From contig CALJKZ010000674.1 in assembly GCA_937983085.1 (NCBI GenBank), forward strand, positions 1 to 24,278: a stretch of 24,278 nt of DNA, written 5' to 3'. The notes under the pieces were generated by a model. That model was not told the origin of the DNA. It saw only the letters and a program-made list of their open reading frames with translations, and made no database searches. The position numbers and the translations under genes were made by a program. This DNA is from an uncultured Gemmatimonadales bacterium (GTDB lineage Bacteria > Gemmatimonadota > Gemmatimonadetes > Longimicrobiales > Gaopeijiaceae). Below, piece by piece: positions 1-6,637 of this stretch. How positions within the stretch are numbered: the first letter of the stretch is position 1; every line of letters begins with the position of its first letter.

Positions 1-659
1 TGACCTTCCAGGCCACGGAATCGAAGGGTGACGTCTCGGGCATCCTCCTCGTGCCCGACGACGCGTTCTGTCTGTACCTCTTCGCTCATGGGGCAGGCGC
101 CGGCATGGAGCACGCCTTCATGGAGGCTGCCTCGGTGGGTCTGGCCGATCGGGGCGTGGCCACGCTTCGCTACAACTTCCCGTACAAGGAGGCCGGACGG
201 GGAGGGCCGAATCCGGCCAAGGTCCTCGTGGAGACCGTGCGGTCGGCGGTGGCGGAGGCCGCTCGGCAGGCCGACGGCCTCCCTCTTTTCGCGGGCGGCA
301 AGTCCATGGGCGGCCGGATGACGTCGACGGCGGCGTCTGAGGGGGAGCTTCCCGGCGTCCGCGGCCTCGCCTTCTACGGCTTTCCTCTCCACGCCCCGGG
401 GCGGGATTCGGCTGACCGGGGTGCCCACCTGTCCGATGTCGGTCTGCCCATGCTCTTCCTCCAGGGTACCCGGGACAAGCTGGCGAACCTGGACCTGCTG
501 CGGCCCCTCCTCGACACCGTCGATCCTTCGCCGACGCTCCACGTCGTGTAGGGGGCCGACCATGGCTTTCACGTCTTGAAGCGCTCGGGGCGTACCGACG
601 ACGAGGTGCTGGACGAGCTGGCCGATACGTTCACGGCGTGGGCCCACGGCGTGATCTGA
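1..659 (+). pseudogene. alpha/beta hydrolase (KANL3/TEX30-like), 5' cut by window, in-frame amber stop
   Basis: The reading frame is open from the window edge (first full codon at 3) to a TAG at 549-551, then continues in the same frame to a TGA at 657-659. The fold is that of small cytoplasmic alpha/beta hydrolases: an early FAHGAGAGM segment (the oxyanion-side HGxG), the nucleophile elbow GGKSMGG, and the acid in LQGTRDKL. The catalytic histidine lies in GADHGF, which is encoded only after the amber codon. Family members usually read HVVEGADH here, so a single GAG-to-TAG change explains the stop. A protein ending at the TAG would lack the catalytic His and the last helix and should be inactive. 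Alternatives are a sequencing error, readthrough, or real gene decay. A decayed second copy of the same 3' end at 3377-3447 favours a family in decay. The substrate is unknown. The true start lies upstream of the window. Confidence 0.75.
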
Positions 660-726
660 GGCGGGAAACGAGGGTGCTCGTGGGCCCGTAGGGTGGGGCA
701 CACCGTACCGACAGCCGGAGCATCAC

Positions 727-1014
727 ATGGATCAACGATTCCTCGTGTTCGCCCTCGTCATCGTGCCGACGCTGAGCGTCTGCCTGGGCTTCACCGTCCA
801 CTACGCCATTCGGCCCCTGGTCGAGATGCTTCTCGATGCCATCCACGATCTGGGCAGGATCGCGGCGGGGCCGGGCCCGGACCGGGTCGCCCGCCTCGAG
901 TCGGAGGTCGAGGAACTCCGGGCCGAGGTGGAGCGACTCAGGGCTGCGACCCACGAGTCCTCCCTGATGGATCGGCCCCGGGAGTTCGAGGGCCTCCCGC
1001 CGGGCACGGGGTGA
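727..1014 (+). CDS. small membrane-anchored coiled-coil protein
   Basis: This 95-residue protein is not assigned to a named family. Residues 4-25 form one hydrophobic segment (FLVFALVIVPTLSVCLGF), likely a membrane anchor. Residues about 53-73 are a leucine/glutamate heptad pattern (ARLESEVEELRAEVERLRA), typical of a short coiled coil, and the tail is Pro/Gly-rich. The topology is probably N-terminal anchor with a cytoplasmic coiled coil. The ATG at 727 is the only reasonable start, with a purine-rich CCGGAG about 7 bases upstream. Its TGA overlaps a GTG start of the next gene by four bases (GTGA), so the two are probably co-translated. It could be a scaffold or accessory subunit for the exported protein that follows, but nothing in the sequence shows a function. 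Confidence 0.7.
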   Translation: MDQRFLVFALVIVPTLSVCLGFTVHYAIRPLVEMLLDAIHDLGRIAAGPGPDRVARLESEVEELRAEVERLRAATHESSLMDRPREFEGLPPGTG

Positions 1015-1682
1015 GCTTGGGCCGGGGGCGGACATGGCTGTGTGCCATGCCGCTGATGTTCTTGGGGCTGGTGGTCGCTCCGACGGCCACCGAGGCCCAG
1101 CTGGCCGGGCCCGGCGACGGGTACCGCGACTTCGGCTTTTCCTTGGGAGCGCTCCACAAGCGGCTCACCGGCTCGGGAGCCTACGAGGAGTACGTCGAAT
1201 CGACGGACAGCTACCGGATGCTGCCATCGGACGGCCGTGCCCTTTGGGGCTTCTCTCTCGGAGCGTACGGCTGGGGACAGCGGACCGGAGTACACTTCGA
1301 GTTCGCCCGTTCGGGGGACCAGTTCCTGTACGAGGAACGGCGAGCGCTCGTCGGCGGTGGGTCGACCGACACCTTCGTCTACATGCACTACACGAGCATG
1401 GGCTTTCGCCTCCGTCAGGCGGTGCTCACACGACGCCTCATGGCGAATGCGGGGATCGCGTGGATCGAGGAAGAGCGGATCCGCACCTCCGCGGACGTGG
1501 AGACGCAAACGTTCCCAGCGGACGTGTTCCCTATGTGGTCGTGGGGCGTCGACCTCCGCCTCAGAAAGTCTCTCATGGTCGGCTTCTCTCGTGATCAGAG
1601 CTACGACCACGACGTGGAGGGCCTGGCCGACCCCATCCAGGGTTGGACCTCCACGTCGTTGTATCTGACGTTCGTCTGGTAG
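1011..1682 (+). CDS. exported beta-rich protein, possible outer-membrane beta-barrel
   Basis: I place the start at GTG 1011, inside the overlapping GTGA of the upstream stop. This gives a 223-residue protein that begins with a clean signal peptide: basic MSLGRGR, a hydrophobic core LCAMPLMFLGLVVA, then a signal-peptidase-like TATEA-Q site near residue 29. An in-frame GTG further upstream would bury the signal peptide inside the previous gene. The mature part alternates aromatic and polar residues (FGFSLGA, WGFSLGAYGWG, GVHFEFAR, WSWGVDLRL) and ends in an aromatic beta strand (TSLYLTFVW). This is the general look of small outer-membrane barrels or surface beta proteins in Gram-negative bacteria. 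No specific family was recognised. It forms a two-gene unit with the membrane coiled-coil protein before it. Confidence 0.7.
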   Translation: MSLGRGRTWLCAMPLMFLGLVVAPTATEAQLAGPGDGYRDFGFSLGALHKRLTGSGAYEEYVESTDSYRMLPSDGRALWGFSLGAYGWGQRTGVHFEFARSGDQFLYEERRALVGGGSTDTFVYMHYTSMGFRLRQAVLTRRLMANAGIAWIEEERIRTSADVETQTFPADVFPMWSWGVDLRLRKSLMVGFSRDQSYDHDVEGLADPIQGWTSTSLYLTFVW

Positions 1683-1698
1683 CCGTCCACGGCGGGGG

Positions 1699-1784
1699 GA
1701 GACCGTCACCAGCATCACGGTGACGGTGCCGAACACCCAAGGGTCCCGACGGCTGAAGCCGACAAGACCCCTGGCCATGCCGCT
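1699..1784 (-). pseudogene. orphan 3'-end fragment of an ADOP permease
   Basis: These 86 bases match 3565-3650, inside the 3' end of the nearby ADOP permease, at 78 of 86 positions by hand alignment and in the same orientation. On the minus strand the fragment encodes GMARGLVGFSRRDPWVFGTV and a following TVMLVTVS. In the intact gene the matching stretch begins GMAGVLVGVSPRDPWVFGTV, at the last transmembrane segment. Similarity stops abruptly on both sides, and there is no permease start, stop or remaining core. It is a relic, not a gene. With the hydrolase remnant at 3377-3447 it marks a partial duplication around the TerC gene. Confidence 0.85.
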
Positions 1785-2113
1785 CGTCGAAGGCTCGGGT
1801 GTCCCCGATTTCTCAAACCAACAGACGCCACGACCCGGCACCTAGTCGCTGTTGCCCGCCGCTTCCTCGTCTCGCCTGGGAGGAAAGGACGTGTCACCGG
1901 AGACATCGGTGGAGGCGAGAACGCCCGGGTCCCTGAAGTGGTGTGATTGCCCTGACAGACCGTTTCGGTCGTTACGAATTCGGGATCAGCCTGTCAATTG
2001 GATCGGAGCGACGTCACAGCCCCCATCCAGTCGGCGGAGACGATGAGCAGAATGCGAGCGGTCGAGCCGTGCGCCAGTAAGACGGCTCACCGCCGTTCTC
2101 TCTAGGCAACGAT
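1785..2113. other. intergenic stretch upstream of TerC gene
   Basis: I see no convincing gene in this stretch; short open frames here lack coding character. A small hairpin GACCG-TTT-CGGTC sits at 1958-1970. TerC/Alx-type genes are often preceded by a manganese-sensing yybP-ykoY riboswitch. I looked for its conserved GGGGAGUAG and matching 3' elements and did not find a convincing copy, though a covariance-model search would be more sensitive. No clear -35/-10 pair was found. The promoter of the TerC gene presumably lies here. Confidence 0.5.
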
Positions 2114-3349
2114 ATGACACTCCTTCTCTGGTTCTCGTTCTCGATCCTCGTGACAGCCCTGGTGGTTGTCGACCTGCGCGTAACGGGTAGGAAGGGCCGA
2201 GCGCTCACGCTCGGCGAGGGTCTCGTCTGGACGTCGTTCTACGTCTTCGTGGCCATGGCGTTCAACGTGCTCATCTACCTCGCCTACGAGCATGATTGGA
2301 TCGAGACCCTTGTCGCGACTGACGTCTCTGGTCGCCGTGCCGCGTTGCAGTTCTTCACGGCATGGCTTCTAGAGAAGTCACTGAGCCTCGACAACGTGTT
2401 TGTGATGGCTCTTGTCTTCTCCTATTTCCAGGTGCCTCGTGAGCTGCAGCATCGGGTCCTCATGTGGGGAGTGCTCGGTGCCGTTGTGATGCGCGCAGGT
2501 CTAATCGGTCTTGGTTCGTTCCTCCTCATACACCTGATGTGGACCGCGTATGTATTCGGGGCTCTGCTCGTCGCGACAGCAGTGCGGATGCTCGTTTCCC
2601 GGCACGACAACCTACTCCCCGAGGACAACGGCTTAGTGCGGCTGGCTCGCAGGAAGCTGCCGATCACGGGCGGGTTTCGGGGCGAGCGCTTTCTCGTACG
2701 AGAGAGCGGGCGACTTCATATGACCCCGCTCTTTTTGGCTTTACTGATGGTGGAGAGCGCGGACCTCGTCTTCGCCATTGACTCGGTGCCTGCCGCACTG
2801 GCCGTGACGACCGACCCGTTCATCATCATCACGGCCAACACGTTTGCGGTCCTCGGACTTCGGGCGCTCTACTTCGTGCTGGCGGCTGCTCTCGATCGAC
2901 TGCGCTACCTCAAGATCAGCCTCGCATTCGTTATCTGCTTCGCTGGCATCAAGCTCCTGCTCTCACACACCCACCCTATCCCCAATGTCGTATCGCTCAC
3001 GGTCATCCTGGGTATTCTGGGCGTTGGAATCGTCGGCTCGTTCATCGCCGGTGAACGAGACCCGGCGTCACTGGTCTCACCTCTCGTTCATGACCTCGAG
3101 GAGCTCGCTGAGGTTACACGACACCACGCATGGCGTATCATCATGTTCGTGATGGGATCCACCATCGCTGTGGTTGGGCTCGTGGTGGTCTTTGCGCCGG
3201 GGCCCGGCCTGTTGATCCTCTTCGGGGGCCTCAGCATCCTCGCTCTGGAGTTCGAACGGGCTCGTTGGTGGCGGAGCCGCGACGTCGTCGAGCCGGTCGA
3301 TGACACCGTTGACGCGGTTCGGGATCGTTTTCGCGCCGATCCGAGGTGA
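2114..3349 (+). CDS. TerC/Alx-family membrane protein with C-terminal PGPGW domain
   Basis: This 411-residue polytopic membrane protein carries the TerC signature pair: EKSLSLDNVFV (residues 87-97) and VESADLVFAIDSVPA (213-227), with acidic residues in membrane helices, followed by NTFAVLGLRALYF. TerC/Alx/MeeF-type proteins are linked to manganese efflux, metallation of exported enzymes and tellurite or pH stress. After the TerC core (to about 320) come a short soluble link and two more helices holding PGPG (362-365) and EFERARWW. That matches the PGPGW putative transmembrane family, so the protein looks like a TerC-PGPGW fusion. ATG 2114 is the first start, with a weak TAGG 8 bases before it. 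Hand counts give 35/60 GC at 2461-2520 and again at 2941-3000, against 43/60 at 7141-7200, and rare codons such as TTA and CTA appear. This suggests horizontal origin. Relic duplications flank it on both sides. Confidence 0.88.
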   Translation: MTLLLWFSFSILVTALVVVDLRVTGRKGRALTLGEGLVWTSFYVFVAMAFNVLIYLAYEHDWIETLVATDVSGRRAALQFFTAWLLEKSLSLDNVFVMALVFSYFQVPRELQHRVLMWGVLGAVVMRAGLIGLGSFLLIHLMWTAYVFGALLVATAVRMLVSRHDNLLPEDNGLVRLARRKLPITGGFRGERFLVRESGRLHMTPLFLALLMVESADLVFAIDSVPAALAVTTDPFIIITANTFAVLGLRALYFVLAAALDRLRYLKISLAFVICFAGIKLLLSHTHPIPNVVSLTVILGILGVGIVGSFIAGERDPASLVSPLVHDLEELAEVTRHHAWRIIMFVMGSTIAVVGLVVVFAPGPGLLILFGGLSILALEFERARWWRSRDVVEPVDDTVDAVRDRFRADPR

Positions 3350-3376
3350 GTCTACTTCCAACAGTGGGCGGAATAT

Positions 3377-3447
3377 CTGGCGAATCTTGACCTGCTCCGG
3401 ACGAGTTGGCCGATGCGTTCACGGCGTGGGCCCGCGGACTGATTTGA
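3377..3447 (+). pseudogene. remnant of a second alpha/beta hydrolase 3' end
   Basis: Bases 3377-3400 match 480-503 of the first hydrolase at 21 of 24 positions, and 3401-3447 match 613-659 at 41 of 47, up to and including the TGA. The intervening 109 bases of the full copy (504-612), which hold the catalytic-His region and the amber codon, are missing. Because 109 is not a multiple of three, the two pieces are out of frame. No upstream part of the hydrolase remains. It lies 44 bases beyond the 3' end of ADOP permease 1, facing it tail to tail. Confidence 0.85.
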
Positions 3448-3491
3448 AGCGAAGCGAGAGTCCGCGCTTGATCGTTGGACGTTTGCCGGCC

Positions 3492-6131
3492 CTACTCGAC
3501 GGTTAGCGCCTCCATCGGATCCACCCGCGACGCGCCCCGGGCGGGGATGTAGAGTCCCACGAAGGAGACCGTCACCAACATCACGGTGACGGTGCCGAAC
3601 ACCCACGGGTCCCGAGGGCTGACGCCGACGAGGACCCCGGCCATGCCGCTTCCCAACACCAGGGCGAGCCCCAGGCCGACCACCAGGCCGAGGATGGCTC
3701 GACGACTTCCCTCGCGGATCACCAGGCGCACGACGTCGCCCCGGTGGGCGCCCATGGCCAGGCGAAGCCCGATCTCGCTCTTCCGTTGGGCCGTGGCATA
3801 CGCCGTGACCCCGTAGATCCCGATGGCTCCGAGGAGCAAGGAGAGGAGGGCGAAGACGCCCATGAGGTTCCCGAGTATGGCGAAGCCGCCGATGCGGTCG
3901 TCCACGAGGTCTTCCATGGTCCGAACGGTGTGGAGCGGAATGTCGGCATCCACGGCCCACATCGCCTCCTGGATGGCCGTCACGAAGCTCAGCGGTGACC
4001 CGGCAGTACGGACGGCGAGGGTTCGGCTGCGGACGTCGGCCTGATCCGCGGGCAGGTACATGGCCGGTTCGTGAGGTCGGTCCACCGCCCGCTCGATGGC
4101 GTTCTCCACCACGCCGACGACCTGGGCGGACCACGTGTCTCCCGAGGTGACCCGGGTGCCGAGTGGCTCTTCACCTGGTCCCAGATACCGTTCGACGAAC
4201 GCTTCGTTGACGATGGCGACTCTGGGGGCCTCGGCGTCGTCGGCGTCGAGGAAGGTCCGGCCCACCGTCACACGGTACCCGAGCGCCTCCAGCAGGCCGG
4301 GGGACGCGATGGTGAGCCGAACGGTGCGCTCACGCTCGTCGACACTGTTCGCGATGCGAATGGACCGGCTCCAGTTGGACCCCTCCAACGGTGCGCTCTG
4401 GGTGGTGCCGGCGGCGACGACGCCCGGGACTTCTCGGACGCGCTGCTCGACGTCGGTCCAATAGGTCCGGGCGGCCACATCGGAGTCGTACTGGGCGGCG
4501 GGTAGATCCACACGAAGCGTCACCACGTCGGCGGGGTCGAAGCCCAGGTCGCGAGTCCGCATCTCCATGACGCTCTTCACCAGGAGTCCCCCTCCCACGA
4601 GGAGGACCGCCGCCATGGCGGTCTGGAGAACCACCAGGGCGCTGCCGAACCGATGGCCGGACCGGGTGCGGCCCGAACGGCCACCGTCGCGTAGCGCGTC
4701 GGCATCGATCCGCGATGTGCGCAGGGCCGGGGCGAGGCCGAAGAGAACGGCCGACCCCACCGTGATGGCCGCCGTGTACGCCAGTACCGAGGCGTCCATG
4801 CCGAACTGGAAGACCGGAGGCATGGTGGACGGCAGGGCGGACACGATGGCCCGATAGCCCCACGTTGCTCCCGCCAGACCCAGGACGCCACCGATCCCCG
4901 CCAGGACCACGCTCTCGGTGAGGAGCTGGCGAATGACGCGACCCCGACCTGCTCCCAGTGCCACCCGGACCGCGATCTCCCGACGGCGCCCACCTGCCCG
5001 TGCCAAGAGGAGGTTGGCGACGTTGACGCACGCCATCAGGAGAATGAAGCCCACGGCGGACATGAGGATGATGGAGGCCTGGGAGGCGATGTCTCCCACG
5101 ACGTCCTGATGAAGCGGGTAGACCTCCACCGTCCACCCCTCGTTGTCGGGAAACTCGGCCTCCAGGTCCCGGGCAATGCTCGTGAGCTCGGCTCTGGCCA
5201 GCTCCACGCTCGCTCCGTCGGCCAGCCGTGCGACGGCGTTGGCGCTGTGGTTCCCGCGGGGAGCCGACGCCGCGTCGAACGCAAAGGGCCGGAGCACATC
5301 CGGGCGACCGTCGTGGAAGAGGAAGTCGGCGGCGAGGACGCCCACCACCGTGACGGGCTCACCGTCGAGTGTGAGCACCGACCCCACCACGTCGGGGTCG
5401 CGGGCGAAGCGACGCTCCCAGAAGCCGTCACTGAGGATGGCCACACGGTCGATGCCCGGGCCCATCTCGTCGGGTCGGAAGTCACGGCCCACGGCGGGGC
5501 CGCGGCCGAAGACCGACAGGAAGTTCGGCGTGACCCGCAGGGCCGAGACGAGCTCGGGCGCGTCTCCGCCGGTGAGATTGAAGCCGTCCTCGTCGAAGAC
5601 CGTGAGATCCGTGAGCGTGCCGGCGCGTTCGCCCCAGTCCAGTGCATCGGCGTGGCTCACGTCCGTGCCCGACCATCCCAGCTCGGGGTTGGCGGCCCAG
5701 ATGGCGATGAGCTCCTCGGGCTCCTCGTACGGCAGGGGCGTGAGCATGAAGCCGTCGACGACGGTGAAGACCGCTGCGTTCGCCCCGATCCCCAGACCGA
5801 TGGTCAGCACCGCCGCGAGGGCGAAGACCGGCCTCCGCTTGAGGGAACGGACGGCGTACGTCAGGTCTGCGCGAATGGTGTCCATGAGGTCTCCTCTCTC
5901 CCGTCGTCGTGCCCGTCTCCCTTCGGCGCGAGCGGACCATCCGCCCGTGCACGCGTCCACCACCGCCCCGCCCCACACTCGAAAAACTCCCCACACGCCG
6001 CGCCGTCGCCGCTCCAATGCGAGGAGCGAAAGAAGCGCCTCCTCCATCTCCTCGCCGTACCGGTCCCGGTGGTGCCGTGGGTACAGGAGGAGCAGCAGCA
6101 GGTAGGCCCGACGCGCGCGGGGCGAGGTCAT
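3492..6131 (-). CDS. ADOP-type orphan permease 1 (MacB/FtsX-like, duplicated core)
   Basis: The 879-residue protein belongs to the ADOP family (TIGR03434 type): two MacB/FtsX-like permease units fused in one chain. Residues about 8-65 form a permease-prefix region with the LLYPRHHRDRYGEEMEEAL signature. The first membrane segment follows at about 100-128 (PVFALAAVLTIGLGIGANAA), then a large periplasmic MacB-like domain. A helix set around VNVANLLLARAGGRRREIAV comes next, then the second unit, ending with YATAQRKSEIGLRLAMGAHR and IPARGASRVDPMEALTVE. MacB-type permeases normally work with an ATPase; no Walker-type ATPase gene is in this window. ATG 6131 begins 4 bases after the TGA of the PadR gene, so the two are coupled. 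Substrate is unknown; the family is thought to act in the cell envelope. A diverged piece of a similar tail is at 1699-1784. Confidence 0.9.
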   Translation of the reverse strand: MTSPRARRAYLLLLLLYPRHHRDRYGEEMEEALLSLLALERRRRGVWGVFRVWGGAVVDACTGGWSARAEGRRARRRERGDLMDTIRADLTYAVRSLKRRPVFALAAVLTIGLGIGANAAVFTVVDGFMLTPLPYEEPEELIAIWAANPELGWSGTDVSHADALDWGERAGTLTDLTVFDEDGFNLTGGDAPELVSALRVTPNFLSVFGRGPAVGRDFRPDEMGPGIDRVAILSDGFWERRFARDPDVVGSVLTLDGEPVTVVGVLAADFLFHDGRPDVLRPFAFDAASAPRGNHSANAVARLADGASVELARAELTSIARDLEAEFPDNEGWTVEVYPLHQDVVGDIASQASIILMSAVGFILLMACVNVANLLLARAGGRRREIAVRVALGAGRGRVIRQLLTESVVLAGIGGVLGLAGATWGYRAIVSALPSTMPPVFQFGMDASVLAYTAAITVGSAVLFGLAPALRTSRIDADALRDGGRSGRTRSGHRFGSALVVLQTAMAAVLLVGGGLLVKSVMEMRTRDLGFDPADVVTLRVDLPAAQYDSDVAARTYWTDVEQRVREVPGVVAAGTTQSAPLEGSNWSRSIRIANSVDERERTVRLTIASPGLLEALGYRVTVGRTFLDADDAEAPRVAIVNEAFVERYLGPGEEPLGTRVTSGDTWSAQVVGVVENAIERAVDRPHEPAMYLPADQADVRSRTLAVRTAGSPLSFVTAIQEAMWAVDADIPLHTVRTMEDLVDDRIGGFAILGNLMGVFALLSLLLGAIGIYGVTAYATAQRKSEIGLRLAMGAHRGDVVRLVIREGSRRAILGLVVGLGLALVLGSGMAGVLVGVSPRDPWVFGTVTVMLVTVSFVGLYIPARGASRVDPMEALTVE

Positions 6132-6135
6132 GCGG

Positions 6136-6471
6136 TCAGGCGCCTCCGTCGACCGCGGCCTGCGCGGCTCGAACGAGCACCGCCAGGCGCTGCGCCTCTT
6201 CGTGAAGCGCTTGTCTGCCCTGGGCCGTGATGGCGTAGAAGCGCCGCTTGCCCCCCTCCGTCGGCGCGTCGGCCGGCGGATCCACCTCTCGGACGAGGCC
6301 TGCGTCCTCCATGTCACGGAGGGCGCCGTAGAGTTTTCCGGGCCAGAGCTTCAGCCGTCGCTCGGTCCGCTCATAGACGTCCTCCATGATGGCCGTCCCA
6401 TGGAGGTCGCGCTCGGCCACAGCGAGAAGAATGTGGAACCAGTGGGGCTTCAGTTTCGTCAGCGGGCTCAT
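6136..6471 (-). CDS. PadR-family repressor 1
   Basis: This 111-residue protein has the PadR winged-helix layout: HWFHILLAVAERDLHGTAIMEDV as helices 1-3, LWPGKLYGALRDMEDAGLV as recognition helix and wing start, a wing ending in KRRFYAITAQGRQAL, and a C-terminal dimerisation helix. An upstream in-frame ATG exists at 6600, but ATG 6471 is preferred because AGGA lies 6 bases before it and the family begins at this point. The extra 43 residues would also run through the palindromic operator region. The gene lies directly upstream of ADOP permease 1 and presumably represses the shared operon. By sequence it groups with PadR 2 rather than PadR 3 and 4. Confidence 0.88.
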   Translation of the reverse strand: MSPLTKLKPHWFHILLAVAERDLHGTAIMEDVYERTERRLKLWPGKLYGALRDMEDAGLVREVDPPADAPTEGGKRRFYAITAQGRQALHEEAQRLAVLVRAAQAAVDGGA

Positions 6472-6492
6472 GCGGCGTCCTATGTGTACGAT

Positions 6493-6523
6493 TTCGTATC
6501 TATACGAATCTCTATCGATAGAG
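6493..6523 (-). promoter_or_regulatory. two palindromes upstream of PadR 1 (candidate operator)
   Basis: Two perfect inverted repeats sit side by side: TTCGTAT-CT-ATACGAA at 6493-6508 and CTCTATCGATAGAG at 6510-6523. They begin 22 bases upstream of the PadR 1 start codon, in an AT-rich island within GC-rich DNA. On the minus strand TATAGA (a possible -10) falls inside the first palindrome, but I see no matching -35. The position and symmetry fit an autoregulatory site for a dimeric PadR repressor; that binding is inferred. Confidence 0.6.
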
Positions 6524-6623
6524 GATTCACGGGCAAGGGGGTCAGCGAGCCGGCGGGCTGGCGTGTCTGTAGATTGAGGGTTCTTCCGGGCTGAGGGCAC
6601 GCCCGTTCACAGAATGGTTCGTC

Positions 6624-6628
6624 AGGAG
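6624..6628 (+). promoter_or_regulatory. Shine-Dalgarno AGGAG deciding the start of the Asp-box protein
   Basis: AGGAG is followed 9 bases later by ATG 6638. This supports 6638 over the in-frame ATG at 6614, which has no such site and would add eight residues before the signal peptide. Confidence 0.7.
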
Positions 6629-6637
6629 TCGGTATCC

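Noticed and set aside
693..1010. 5' extension of the exported protein gene to GTG 693
   Set aside because: It would overlap the whole upstream coiled-coil gene and place the signal peptide in the middle of the protein; GTG 1011 gives a normal signal peptide and a GTGA coupling.
1852..2046. 64-codon open frame
   Set aside because: No ribosome site and no coding character.
1785..2113. yybP-ykoY manganese riboswitch before the TerC gene
   Set aside because: Only loose resemblance (AGTAAGAC near 2078, near the 3' element); the conserved 5' GGGGAGUAG motif and pairing were not found. A covariance-model search could overturn this.
3565..3650. mobile element or insertion-sequence end as the cause of the 86-base repeat
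   Set aside because: The repeat lies inside coding sequence of a permease, has no terminal inverted repeats or target duplications, and no transposase is nearby.
5109..6230. 373-codon + strand frame opposite ADOP permease 1
   Set aside because: Compositional shadow; the permease and PadR 1 on the minus strand account for this DNA.
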